This document shows, one piece after another, positions 55,739-64,000 of a stretch of DNA of 64,000 nt. The notes below the pieces were generated by a model. That model ran no database searches and was not told the DNA's origin. It saw nothing but the letters and a program-made list of their open reading frames with translations. Source of the DNA: Crateriforma conspicua (GTDB lineage: Bacteria > Planctomycetota > Planctomycetia > Pirellulales > Pirellulaceae); contig NZ_CP036319.1 in NCBI RefSeq assembly GCF_007752935.1, forward strand, positions 5,932,501 through 5,996,500. Reading direction: 5' to 3'. A program made the position numbers and the translations under genes. The number at the start of each line of letters is the position of its first letter. Positions within the stretch are counted from its first letter, which is position 1.

Positions 55739-56683
55739 TCAATTTTTCACGGTGCGCTGCAACCAATCCCGACACAGATCCGGCCAAGCCGATGCACCGG
55801 AGATTTCCTTCGCCAGCCCGACGCCGTGGCGGCCTTCGGGAAAGACATGCATTTCAGCCGGCACGCCGTGGTCCACGCAGGCTTGATAGTACACCAAGCT
55901 GTTTTTCACTGGCACGACGGTGTCCGCAGCGGTATGAAACAGAAATGTGGGCGGCGTCCGCGCGGTGACCTGTTTGTCATTACTCATCAACGCGACCAGC
56001 CTGGGATCGGGGTCGGTGCCCAACAGATTTCGTTGGCTTCCCGCGTGGGTGAAATCCACCCCCATGGCGATCACCGGGTAACACAGGATGCTGAAGTCTG
56101 GTCGCGAACTAATTTCCGCAATTTGGTCGCCCTGCTGGACATTGGTGTCTGCGAAGTGTGTTGAAACGGTGGATGCCAAGTGGCCGCCCGCGCTGAAACC
56201 GATCACTCCGATCTTGTCAGGGATCACGTTCCATTCTTTCGCATTGGCGCGAACCGTCTGGATGGCGCGTTGGGCATCGGTCATGGGATAGGGATGCCCA
56301 TAGCCTTTCCCATCGTTGCCCTGACCGCGAACACGGTAGGTACAGATCGCCGAAGTGAACCCCATCGATCGAAACCAGTCCGCAATTTGATAGCCCTCGT
56401 GATCCATCGCTCGACCGTGATAGCCACCGCCGGGAAGAATCACGACGGCCGGTACAGCGTCGCGCGATTCTGCGTGGGTGACGATCAATTGCGGCACATC
56501 GCCTTCGCCCGTTTGCGTTGCGCCGGGAACCCCGTCGGGCCACAAATCCATCACCTGACGCTGCGGCGAAACCACATCGTCGGCCATGCACGATGACGTC
56601 GCCTCTCCGGTGGCGATGACCATCACCAACGCGGCCACCAAGAATTGGGCTGGGGGACAAACACGTTCAAAACAGGATTTCAT
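55739..56683 (-). CDS. Secreted alpha/beta-hydrolase, acetyl-xylan-esterase-like
   Basis: 314 residues with a signal peptide (about 1-34). The fold is that of an esterase/lipase: AVVILPGGGYHGRAMDHEGY is the oxyanion loop, GVIGFSAGGHLAS carries the catalytic serine, and HVFPEGRHGVGLA supplies the histidine. Related proteins deacetylate xylan or other carbohydrates, and a GH10 xylanase-like enzyme is encoded at 23617-25413, but they are not neighbours. ATG 56683 starts the leader. The gene converges on fliO with a gap of 29 bases. Confidence 0.83.
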   Translation of the reverse strand: MKSCFERVCPPAQFLVAALVMVIATGEATSSCMADDVVSPQRQVMDLWPDGVPGATQTGEGDVPQLIVTHAESRDAVPAVVILPGGGYHGRAMDHEGYQIADWFRSMGFTSAICTYRVRGQGNDGKGYGHPYPMTDAQRAIQTVRANAKEWNVIPDKIGVIGFSAGGHLASTVSTHFADTNVQQGDQIAEISSRPDFSILCYPVIAMGVDFTHAGSQRNLLGTDPDPRLVALMSNDKQVTARTPPTFLFHTAADTVVPVKNSLVYYQACVDHGVPAEMHVFPEGRHGVGLAKEISGASAWPDLCRDWLQRTVKN

Positions 56684-56958
56684 GAGAGCGTCTCGTTTGG
56701 AGAGGGGGGGTAAGTACGTAAGGAACGACTCGGCTGGGGGTGAACGTCCGCCGCGCGTCACGGGGCCGGAACTGGTAACCGGGGTTTGACGAGAGCGGTT
56801 CGGACACGCCTGGTGAAACCAACCCGATGGGGCAGGGCAGGGCGGTGCACGGTCGGGCGGACCTTAACGGCATCGGCCCATTTGGCTACAAAACATCGCC
56901 GCGATCGGCGTGTCGCTTTGAATCTTGCCTCCCGCAGTCACCACCAAAGGTTATCGCA

Positions 56959-57846
56959 TTGTCTTCCACGACGCTGGCCGATGCCGGGGTTTCCCTACCG
57001 CCACCAACGTGGGGCCAACGCCTTGCGACCTGGCGGATGATTTTTTCGACCGCACTGGCCGAACGCTTGGTCTACCGCGGCGATTTTGCTTTGGGAACGT
57101 TGATGCGTTTCCTGCCGATCATCACCCAGATCTTTTTGTGGTTTGCGGTCTTCGACGCCATCGGCAGTGCCGATGGAAGTGAAGCAACGGAGATCGGAGG
57201 TTTCGGATTCCGAGACATCGTTGCCTATTATCTGTTAACGATGATTGCCCGCGCATTCAGCAGCATGCCGGGCCTTGCATCGGGCATCGCACGTCAGATC
57301 CGAGATGGTGAAATTAAGCGTTACCTGATTCAACCGATTGATCTGATCAGTTTTCTGTTGCTCAACCGCGTCGCTCACAAGATCGCCTATTACGCCGTGG
57401 CGATCGCACCCTTCGCCTTTGTCTTTTATCTGTGTCGCGGTTACTTCGTCGACGGTTGGCCCGAACCTCACGTGCTGGCAGCCTTCGTCGGAAGCCTTGT
57501 GATGGGATTCTTGATCGGCTTTTTCATGGAAGCCGCGATCGGAATGATTGGTTTTTGGTTTCTGGAAGTCACCTCACTGTTGTTCGTCTTCATGCTGTTC
57601 AGTTTCTTCCTGTCCGGCCACATGTTTCCGCTGACTCTGCTTCCCGATGGTGTGGGTCAAGTCGTGCGGTTTCTGCCGTTCAAGTACTTGGCCTATTTCC
57701 CCGCCGCGGTGTTTTTGAACAAGATTCCCGACGATCAATTGCCGCTGGAGATGGCGGTCGAAGCGGCTTGGCTGACGTTTTTTATCGTGGTCTGTCGCTT
57801 CGCCTATTCGCGCGGCCTGGAACGCTACAGCGGGTACGGCGGCTGA
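56959..57846 (+). CDS. ABC-2 type permease, first of a pair
   Basis: 295 residues. The TTG at 56959 has AAAGG eight bases upstream, and no ATG fits better. Six hydrophobic helices are visible, among them LMRFLPIITQIFLWFAVFDAI near residue 50 and MGFLIGFFMEAAIGMIGFWF near 200. The pattern matches the two-permease ABC-2 exporter families in which two half-size permeases share one ATPase. The second permease starts 56 bases later. No ATPase gene lies upstream or downstream, so the ATPase must be encoded elsewhere. Confidence 0.82.
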   Translation: MSSTTLADAGVSLPPPTWGQRLATWRMIFSTALAERLVYRGDFALGTLMRFLPIITQIFLWFAVFDAIGSADGSEATEIGGFGFRDIVAYYLLTMIARAFSSMPGLASGIARQIRDGEIKRYLIQPIDLISFLLLNRVAHKIAYYAVAIAPFAFVFYLCRGYFVDGWPEPHVLAAFVGSLVMGFLIGFFMEAAIGMIGFWFLEVTSLLFVFMLFSFFLSGHMFPLTLLPDGVGQVVRFLPFKYLAYFPAAVFLNKIPDDQLPLEMAVEAAWLTFFIVVCRFAYSRGLERYSGYGG

Positions 57847-57901
57847 ACCGAATCGTTCCGGCGCGGCACTGCCTGCAGAAAGCCTCTCCCCAAATTGTCC
57901 A

Positions 57902-58771
57902 TTGCCATCGGTCGACCTTGACGTGAATCCTTCCTACCCAAAAGTCTTTGCGACGTTCGCGCGGAACAGCCTGATCCGCGACATGACGTTTCGCACCAAC
58001 TTCATCTTGGATTGCGTCAGCAGCATCGGTTGGACGCTGATGAATGTCGGGTTCTATCTGATCATCTTTCAGTTCACACCGACGATCGGTCAAGGCACCG
58101 GCTGGGACCAGGACCGATTCTTCTTATTCCTGGCGACGACTTGGTTCATCAACAGCTTGGTGCAAGCGTTCTTCATGCCCAATGCGGAAGAATTCAGTGA
58201 ATTGATCCGTACCGGAGGTCTGGACTTCGCATTGCTGAAACCGATCGATACACAATTCTTGATCTCGTTTCGGAAGGTCAGCTGGAGTTCGCTTTCCAAT
58301 TTTGCTGCGGGATTGGTGATCGCGGCAGTCGCGTTGTACCGCTTGGCCCATCACGAAACCGATCCTTTGGTACCGTCGGCTTTGTCCGTGGTTTTATACG
58401 TCCTGTTTTGCGGCTGTGGTGTGGTGATCATGTACAGCTTGATGATCTGCCTGAGCGCGACCAGCGTTTGGCTGGGACGAAACCAAACGCTTTACAACTT
58501 TTGGTTTTACATCACGAACTTCAGCCGCTATCCGATGGAAATCTACAACCGCGGTTGGGGCACCGCGTTGTACGGATTGTTCACGTTCGTGATTCCCGTG
58601 CTGGTGGTTGTGAACGTACCGGCCCGCATCCTGGCCCAACCCGTCAATCCGGAAACCAGCGATCAATGGTGGCTGGTCGGTTGGGCGTTGGTGGCCACAT
58701 TGGTCAGCCTGGCCGGCAGCCGGTGGGTATTTCGGCGGGCGTTGGGCAGCTACCGCAGTGCGAGTAGCTGA
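57902..58771 (+). CDS. ABC-2 type permease, second of a pair
   Basis: 289 residues with about six transmembrane segments (TNFILDCVSSIGWTLMNVGF near 35-55, FFLFLATTWFINSLVQAFF near 75-95). FSELIRTGGLDFALLKPIDTQF is the intracellular coupling region seen in this family and also in the first permease (ARQIRDGEIKRYLIQPIDLI), so the two are related. The start may be TTG 57902 or GTG 57923; neither has a clear ribosome binding site. The exporter's substrate is unknown. Confidence 0.82.
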   Translation: MPSVDLDVNPSYPKVFATFARNSLIRDMTFRTNFILDCVSSIGWTLMNVGFYLIIFQFTPTIGQGTGWDQDRFFLFLATTWFINSLVQAFFMPNAEEFSELIRTGGLDFALLKPIDTQFLISFRKVSWSSLSNFAAGLVIAAVALYRLAHHETDPLVPSALSVVLYVLFCGCGVVIMYSLMICLSATSVWLGRNQTLYNFWFYITNFSRYPMEIYNRGWGTALYGLFTFVIPVLVVVNVPARILAQPVNPETSDQWWLVGWALVATLVSLAGSRWVFRRALGSYRSASS

Positions 58772-58868
58772 GAAACGGTCATCACAAAATTTCCGAAATT
58801 CGCGTCGTCAGGTCGACACCGAAGCTGGTCGGAAGGGTTAAATCACCGGGTAACTCTGGAGTTTCAGC

Positions 58869-59324
58869 TTGCGTGATTCGATGGTCTACAAATTCGTCCT
58901 GGTCGACACCGCTTCGGGAAAAGACCTGCAACAGTGGGTGCTGTCCGTACCGGCAACCGTGGGTCGCAGCCCTGCTGCGGACATCACGATCAATGATTCG
59001 ACCATCAGCCGCCGCCATTGCACCTTCACACTGGATCCACAGGGCGCGTTGATTGTCCGCGACATGGGGTCGACCAACGGCGTTTACATCGACGACCAAC
59101 GGGTCGACAAAGCCGTGATCAGCCCGGGAATGATGGTCGAAATCGGCAAATTCAATCTTCGTCTGGAGTGGACCGATCTGCCGCAGGAAGTTCCCGACGA
59201 ACCCGACGACTACATCGAACTGGACGTGACCGAGCGCATGAAAGTGATCACGCCCGAAGACGTGCAAAACTTTTTGGCAAAGCAAAAAGAACTGCAGCAG
59301 AAGAAGAAACCAGAGGGCTCGTGA
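58869..59324 (+). CDS. FHA-domain phosphothreonine-binding protein
   Basis: 151 residues. TTG 58869 has GGAG seven bases upstream; an ATG four codons later lacks one. The FHA domain fills residues 5-100: VGRSPAADITINDSTISRRHC, then VRDMGSTNGVYIDD, which contain the G-R, S-R-x-H and S-T-N-G residues needed to bind phosphothreonine. A charged tail of about 50 residues ends in Lys/Gln-rich sequence (AKQKELQQKKKPEG). It is a cytoplasmic adaptor that could read marks made by the Ser/Thr kinases of this genome. It lies 97 bases after the ABC-2 permeases. Confidence 0.88.
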   Translation: MRDSMVYKFVLVDTASGKDLQQWVLSVPATVGRSPAADITINDSTISRRHCTFTLDPQGALIVRDMGSTNGVYIDDQRVDKAVISPGMMVEIGKFNLRLEWTDLPQEVPDEPDDYIELDVTERMKVITPEDVQNFLAKQKELQQKKKPEGS

Positions 59325-59355
59325 TTGTCCGTTTCCACGACCATCGGGCGGTGAC

Positions 59356-61521
59356 TTAGCTACCCAGCCCGGCCAGCCAAACCAACAACGAGATCACCAG
59401 AAAGCAGATTCCCACCGACGCAACGAATCCCAACACGTCGATCTTGTTTGGACGGACGAATTCCCACTGGGATCCCGGGAACAGCTTGTTCCCACTCGTT
59501 GCATCGGGATCCGAATACGCGGCAGCCAGCCGCTGTGCATCGGCCTGCGGATCGGGATCCACCGGCGTGTTCATCTTGGCAAAATATCGCGATGTTTGTG
59601 GTTCCGGAGGCCGCGGAGTCAGGGTGGATAATACCATCAACACCAGAAACGGCATCAACACACGCCCGGGCAATCGCAGCGTCTGCAGAAAAGCGTCGCT
59701 GGCACCGGACAAGTCCAGCCCAATCCATTCGTAAAACCACAGGTCCAAATCCAGCGCCCCGGAACCTTTGCCGCCGGCCACACGCTGTTCGGTCACGACG
59801 CGCATGCCGTCGTTGGATTGGCGATCCACCACCTGCCACTCCAATGACTCCGCTGCATCGAACCCGCCGCGCCAGTACACCGACCGGCCGCCACGTTTGC
59901 GTGTGACGGTGATGTCTTGCCCCAAGACTGCGGCTGGTGGTGGCGGCCCCAGATGCGATCGTTGCTGTTCGATCTGATCGGCATCCAATTCGTCGCTGCG
60001 CGCCGTGATTTGTTCATCGGCGGCATCCCACGCTTGCCGCTTGGCGACATCGGACTCGGTGGCCGGCCGCGTGACCGTCGTTGTGACACGTCGTGTCGCC
60101 GCCAACAGGGATTCGTTGGTTCGCAGCGAAGGCATCATCGCCGGCAATAAAAGGGGAACCACAAAGAACGCCAACGCTGAAAAAGCAACCGTCCCCCAGA
60201 CGGCGACCTTTCCCGGACGTCGCCAATACATCCCAACCCAAAACGGTGCCGCAAACAGAATCGGCAACTCAATGGCCATTTTGAATTGCCCAAAGACGTC
60301 CGACATGGTCATGGCGATCGATGCCGCACCGATCAGCATGATCAAACCTGCCAAGCGGCCGACCAACAGATACCTTGCTTCATCGGCGTCCTTATCAACG
60401 TACGCGGCGTACCAATTTCGCACGACCAAGCCTGACGTGACGATCATGTAGGTGTCCGCCGAACTCATCATCGCGGCCAACAAACTGGCCAACATCAAGC
60501 CAACCAAACCGCATTTCAGCGGCCCCAAAATCTCACGGGCCGCGACGCCCCACACTCGATCTGGGTCTTGAGCGATTTCAACCTGATCGGCCAACAATGC
60601 CAGTGCGATCAAAGCCGTCATCGCCCAGCCGACCGTACAAAGTCGCTTCAAGAAGTTTCCGGCGACCAAGCCGATGCGGGCTTCTAATTCACTTTTTGCC
60701 GAACCACCACCGGTGGCGATGAAATGGGGCTGGACGACGATGCCGACTAGCGAAAGCACCGTCAGGGACAAGATGTAATGAATCGGGAACTCGCCGCTGG
60801 ACGGTCCGGCGAACAACTGGAAATAGTCGGCTGAAACACGCTGGTGCAGGATTTCGAACCCCGTCTGCATTGTCACCGGGGCGTCGCCCCCGAACCGTTC
60901 GGCCAATTGCCACAGGCCATACGGAATCAGCAGAACCGACAACAGAATGATGAAGATTCCCTGCAGCAAATCCGTCCAATACGCCGCGGTCAGCCCTCCC
61001 AAAACGCCGTACAAAATCACGACCACCGAGATCGACGGAATCAACACCAATGCCGCCGGCAATCCGAAAATCGTTTCGGCACCGATCAAGGGAATCGAAA
61101 ACTTCGCCACCGCCGACAACATCGTCGACAGATAGAACATGTAGAACACGATGGCGAACAGCGTGTACGCCGCACCCAACAACTTGGAATCGTATCGCTC
61201 GACGAACCAATCGCCCAAAGTCAGGTGACGCATTCGTCGGTACCAGACCGCCGTGATCCAATACACCGGCGTCACGAACAGCCACATCATTGCCGACCAG
61301 ACCCCCGACAGACCGCTGGTCCAACCGGTCCGCCCGACGGTCACCGGTTCGTGTGCCCCCGTTCCGGCACCAAACGCGGCAAAGGTCTGCAACAGCTTGC
61401 CGAAACCGCGGCCTCCCATGAAATAGCCTTCTTGATCGCGCACACGGCGTGACGCCCATGCACCAATGGCGATCATGACGGCGAAGTAAGTCAACAAAAC
61501 GGCAATATCGATGGCACTCAT
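59356..61521 (-). CDS. Sodium:solute symporter (SSS family) with hydrophilic insertion
   Basis: 721 residues. MSAIDIAVLLTYFAVMIAIG is the first helix, followed by the family pattern FMGGRGFGKLLQTFAAFGAGTG and GLGLGDWF-type loops. About 12 helices are visible up to residue 455. A polar region of about 145 residues (roughly 455-600) interrupts the C-terminal part, followed by three further hydrophobic stretches, the last at 695-720. SSS proteins import sugars, amino acids or similar solutes with sodium. The ATG at 61521 starts helix 1. The substrate is not evident. Confidence 0.85.
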   Translation of the reverse strand: MSAIDIAVLLTYFAVMIAIGAWASRRVRDQEGYFMGGRGFGKLLQTFAAFGAGTGAHEPVTVGRTGWTSGLSGVWSAMMWLFVTPVYWITAVWYRRMRHLTLGDWFVERYDSKLLGAAYTLFAIVFYMFYLSTMLSAVAKFSIPLIGAETIFGLPAALVLIPSISVVVILYGVLGGLTAAYWTDLLQGIFIILLSVLLIPYGLWQLAERFGGDAPVTMQTGFEILHQRVSADYFQLFAGPSSGEFPIHYILSLTVLSLVGIVVQPHFIATGGGSAKSELEARIGLVAGNFLKRLCTVGWAMTALIALALLADQVEIAQDPDRVWGVAAREILGPLKCGLVGLMLASLLAAMMSSADTYMIVTSGLVVRNWYAAYVDKDADEARYLLVGRLAGLIMLIGAASIAMTMSDVFGQFKMAIELPILFAAPFWVGMYWRRPGKVAVWGTVAFSALAFFVVPLLLPAMMPSLRTNESLLAATRRVTTTVTRPATESDVAKRQAWDAADEQITARSDELDADQIEQQRSHLGPPPPAAVLGQDITVTRKRGGRSVYWRGGFDAAESLEWQVVDRQSNDGMRVVTEQRVAGGKGSGALDLDLWFYEWIGLDLSGASDAFLQTLRLPGRVLMPFLVLMVLSTLTPRPPEPQTSRYFAKMNTPVDPDPQADAQRLAAAYSDPDATSGNKLFPGSQWEFVRPNKIDVLGFVASVGICFLVISLLVWLAGLGS

Positions 61522-61597
61522 GTGGCAAATTGTAGCGAGAACACGACTCCGCCGGGCGGACAACACTGGCCGCGTTTTTGCTGCCGCCGATCCAATG

Positions 61598-62620
61598 TCA
61601 TAGAGCACCGACCGGGCGGAACCGGCACAAGACAGCACGGTGATCGGAGACGTCGCCGCCGATCACCGTGCGATCGATGACTTGGACATCGGGGCTGACC
61701 AAGACGTGATCAATCGGTATCCCCAGCGGTCCCAAAGATCGCGGCCACGTCGCTTGATACCCACGCGAATCTCGGGAATCGCGACACCCAGACACTTGAA
61801 CCAGCTTTCGAAACTCGCGAGTCCAGGGCGTGATGTTGAAATCACCACCGACGATAACGCGGCGGTGCTGGCGAACGTCGTCCGCAAGCCCCACAGCAAG
61901 ATCCCGCAACTGCCCATTGCGTTCCGCCAAGTTTGCCGTGCCCATCGGCGGAAGCGTATGGACCGCCCAAATATCCAGATCGGCTTCACCGGCATTGATG
62001 GTGCCGCGAATTTCTGCCGGATCCCCGCCTGCCTTGACCCAAGTGACCGGACGCCGACTGTAGACGCCCAATCCGAATGCCCCCGAGCGAGACAATTCCT
62101 GGTAATGCGGGTGCGACTGACGCAGGGGTTGCAGCGCCGGCACCAACGCATGATTCAATTCGATCAATGCAACGACATCCGCGTCGGCCTGATGAATCAC
62201 CGACTGGATTTGTTCCCATTGATCGGTGCTGGCGTGAACGTTCCAAAACAGCACACGGACCTCGGGGCCTTCGGCCACAACTTTTCGTTCCGGCATCACC
62301 CAATCCACCGGCCATACCGACCAAAAGTTGGCGGCGAAACAGACACCGGCCGTCAACGCCCAGCGCCACCATCGCACGGCGGCGAATACTGCCAACGCCA
62401 CCAATGCCCCTACCATAAGGTGACAGCGGGTGTGATTCATCGCGTCGGCAAACCAGTGCCACCGACCGGCGTATCCGGCCAGAGTCATCAGAACCGCCAA
62501 GACCAGCAGCACGCTGGTTCGCCCGGCAATCCACCGCAACGCACGCCCCCACCCATTCAGTGCATCCGGTTGCACCGGAGCCGCATTCCGCGATCGCGTG
62601 ACGCTTGATGGATCATTCAC
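61598..62620 (-). CDS. Membrane endonuclease/exonuclease/phosphatase-family protein
   Basis: 340 residues. Three hydrophobic helices occupy the N-terminal 110 residues (SVLLVLAVLMTLAGYAG, LMVGALVALAVFAAVRW, ALTAGVCFAANFWSVWPV). The C-terminal 230 form an EEP domain: VLFWNVHASTDQ, VVALIELNHALVPAL, DLDIWAVHTLPP, RRVIVGGDFNITPW and GGDVSDHRAVLCRF supply the metal and catalytic residues (N, E, H, D-x-N, S-D-H). Members cut phosphodiesters in nucleic acids or phosphoinositides; the target here is unknown. GTG 62620 overlaps the ald stop by eight bases; ATG 62659 and 62677 are alternatives with longer overlap. Confidence 0.82.
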   Translation of the reverse strand: MNDPSSVTRSRNAAPVQPDALNGWGRALRWIAGRTSVLLVLAVLMTLAGYAGRWHWFADAMNHTRCHLMVGALVALAVFAAVRWWRWALTAGVCFAANFWSVWPVDWVMPERKVVAEGPEVRVLFWNVHASTDQWEQIQSVIHQADADVVALIELNHALVPALQPLRQSHPHYQELSRSGAFGLGVYSRRPVTWVKAGGDPAEIRGTINAGEADLDIWAVHTLPPMGTANLAERNGQLRDLAVGLADDVRQHRRVIVGGDFNITPWTREFRKLVQVSGCRDSRDSRGYQATWPRSLGPLGIPIDHVLVSPDVQVIDRTVIGGDVSDHRAVLCRFRPVGAL

Positions 62621-63710
62621 TGCTGCATTCCATGTCGAACGCACGCGCCACCGCTTCATTGGTGACACCGTGATCATGAATATTCATTGCGGACCGAATC
62701 GAAGCATCTTGCACAAGGGTCGCCTGGTCCGCATCGGCAATCCGTCGCACCCAGGGCAGTGTCGCATTGCACAGGGCGAACGTGCTGGTCCGGCCGACCG
62801 CACCTGGCATGTTGGTCACACAGTAATGAACCACTTCATCGACAACGAACGTCGGTTCACTGTGGGTGGTCGGTCGGCTGGTTTCAATGCAGCCGCCCTG
62901 GTCGATCGCCACATCGATCACGACGCTACCCGATTTCATTAAACGCAGATCTTCCTTGCGAACCAGTTGGGGCGCTTTCGCGCCAGGAATCAGCACCGAG
63001 CCGATCACCAAATCGGCGCGAGCCAGTTGTTCCAATACCGTGTGTCGGTCGCTGTACAGCACGTTGACGTTGGGCGGCATCGTGTCGTCCAGATAGCGAA
63101 GCCGATCCAGGTTCACATCCAGGATGGCCACATCGGCTCGAAAGCCTGCGGCGATCTTTGCCGCATTCGCACCGACCACGCCGCCGCCCAAAACGGTGAT
63201 ATGCGCTGGCGGGACGCCGGGCACACCGCCCAGCAAAATGCCGCGTCCCAGTTGAGGACGCTCCAGGTATTTTGCCCCCTGCTGAACACTCATCCGCCCG
63301 GCCACTTCGCTCATCGGGGTCAACAGCGGCAGACGTCCCGAAGGATCGCGTAATGTCTCGTAAGCCAGACAGGTCGCACCGGACCGAACCATCGCTTCGG
63401 TCAGTTCGCGACTGGCGGCAAAATGAAAGTAAGTAAATAGCCACTGACCCTTGCGAATCCGTAGGTATTCTTCGGGCTGGGGTTCTTTGACTTTGACGAT
63501 CAAATCGGCAGCCGCAAACACGTCGTCGGCTGTGGCAACGATCTCGGCGCCAGCTTTCAGGTAGTCATGATCTGCCAACCCGGACCCCAGTCCCGCCCCC
63601 GTCTGGACGACCACGCGATGCCCATCGGCGATCAATTCCTCCACGCCGACCGGCAGCATGGCAACGCGATACTCATCCTTTTTTACTTCCGTGGGTACGC
63701 CAACGATCAT
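62613..63710 (-). CDS. ald: Alanine dehydrogenase
   Basis: 365 residues, the usual length. It interconverts L-alanine and pyruvate plus ammonia with [23 protein letters not shown] opens the catalytic domain with R15; LIVKVKEPQ carries the catalytic lysine (about 74) and FTYFHFAAS the histidine (about 95). The NAD-binding part has [19 protein letters not shown]. The ending [16 protein letters not shown] is typical. Its stop overlaps the start of the membrane EEP gene. Upstream lies a divergent partial gene at the window edge. Confidence 0.95.
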   Translation of the reverse strand: MIVGVPTEVKKDEYRVAMLPVGVEELIADGHRVVVQTGAGLGSGLADHDYLKAGAEIVATADDVFAAADLIVKVKEPQPEEYLRIRKGQWLFTYFHFAASRELTEAMVRSGATCLAYETLRDPSGRLPLLTPMSEVAGRMSVQQGAKYLERPQLGRGILLGGVPGVPPAHITVLGGGVVGANAAKIAAGFRADVAILDVNLDRLRYLDDTMPPNVNVLYSDRHTVLEQLARADLVIGSVLIPGAKAPQLVRKEDLRLMKSGSVVIDVAIDQGGCIETSRPTTHSEPTFVVDEVVHYCVTNMPGAVGRTSTFALCNATLPWVRRIADADQATLVQDASIRSAMNIHDHGVTNEAVARAFDMECSSE

Positions 63711-63882
63711 GGTGAAAACTGCTCTGTAACAACGTTGCCGACGTCACCGAGACCTTACGACGCCTCGGTTGACCTGCTGGCATGATACGACACACTGACT
63801 TTGCCGACTTGACAACGTACCGGTTGGCCGACCGATTTCTTGATCGACCGTATTGCCGTTCCTTCGCGTTTGTTGTTCCTCC

Positions 63883-64000
63883 ATGCCTGTGCAGCCCAGC
63901 CGAAAGCGATTCGCAGAATACCGCGACCAGATTCGGCAACGATACAAGAGCGGTGCTGCAGTACCGTCGCACCCCCACCGACCGGATCGATCGGCCAAAA
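63883..64000 (+). CDS. Partial CDS at right edge, unknown
   Basis: An open frame of 39 codons from ATG 63883 reaches the window edge. It reads MPVQPSRKRFAEYRDQIRQR, then a Ser/Pro/His-rich stretch. The basic, helix-like N-terminus resembles the cytoplasmic start of some planctomycete ABC exporters, but that is only an impression. It is divergent from ald, with 172 bases between the starts. No clear ribosome binding site is visible. Confidence 0.4.
   Translation, partial: MPVQPSRKRFAEYRDQIRQRYKSGAAVPSHPHRPDRSAK

Noticed and set aside
56905-56950. tRNA-like 3' end (TTTGAATCTTGCC followed by TCCCGCA)
   Set aside because: The T-loop-like sequence resembles the end of a tRNA, but the T stem does not pair, and no matching acceptor 5' strand or anticodon arm is found upstream. 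It is at most a degenerate remnant.

Overview
The window reads as chromosomal DNA of a planctomycete, most likely of the Rhodopirellula/Pirellulaceae type. The evidence is the gene content: proteins with Planctomycete-specific cytochrome and DUF1549/DUF1553 domains, a DUF1501 protein, a very large SGNH/dehydrogenase/HEAT/cytochrome c fusion, DUF3500, several Hanks-type Ser/Thr kinases paired with ECF sigma factors, EF-hand secreted proteins, and many Tat or Sec leaders. The DNA is moderately GC-rich, genes are mostly single or in short operons, and GTG and TTG starts are frequent. I see no rRNA, intact tRNA, CRISPR array, insertion sequence, integrase or phage gene.

Layout. 1-8.3 kb: small secreted proteins, then two ECF sigma factor/Ser-Thr kinase modules pointing away from a small PDZ protein; the second module continues into a secreted coiled-coil protein. 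8.4-19.5 kb: secreted or periplasmic metabolism (giant cytochrome c fusion, DUF3500, EF-hand protein, Gfo/Idh/MocA oxidoreductase, NTT/MFS-like transporter, deacetylase-like protein). 19.6-26.3 kb: two overlapping SPFH/band-7 membrane proteins, a thioredoxin lipoprotein, a GH10 xylanase-like enzyme and a lipoprotein. 26.5-30.2 kb: cobalamin-dependent methionine synthase (metH).

30.5-34.4 kb: a three-gene unit of a membrane-anchored disordered protein, a CpsD/MinD-like ATPase with an altered P-loop, and an ExeA-like AAA ATPase. This resembles the ATPase core of exopolysaccharide/XrtA loci but has no glycan genes beside it, and it is my best candidate for an undescribed system. 34.4-40.9 kb: a signalling island with a three-PAS hybrid histidine kinase, a receiver fused to an RsbW-like ATPase domain, a receiver fused to a PP2C (RsbU-like) phosphatase and a STAS anti-anti-sigma protein. 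Together these look like a complete partner-switching circuit.

41-45.3 kb: a DUF1549/1553 plus DUF1501 pair. 45.4-48.2 kb: a Ser/Thr kinase translationally coupled to a PlsC-like acyltransferase. 48.6-51.5 kb: a DUF2064 transferase, a ThiO/DadA-like FAD oxidase and a short Rossmann protein. 51.7-55.7 kb: flagellar genes flbD-motA-motB-fliL-fliN-fliO, with fliM missing from its usual place. 55.7-64 kb: an esterase, two ABC-2 permeases without their ATPase, an FHA protein, a sodium:solute symporter, an endonuclease/exonuclease/phosphatase-family protein, alanine dehydrogenase (ald), and the first codons of one more gene.

Start codons were chosen by Shine-Dalgarno match, leader peptide and minimal overlap. 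Residue numbers count from the start given in each entry. Family names come from recognised motifs, not from a database search.
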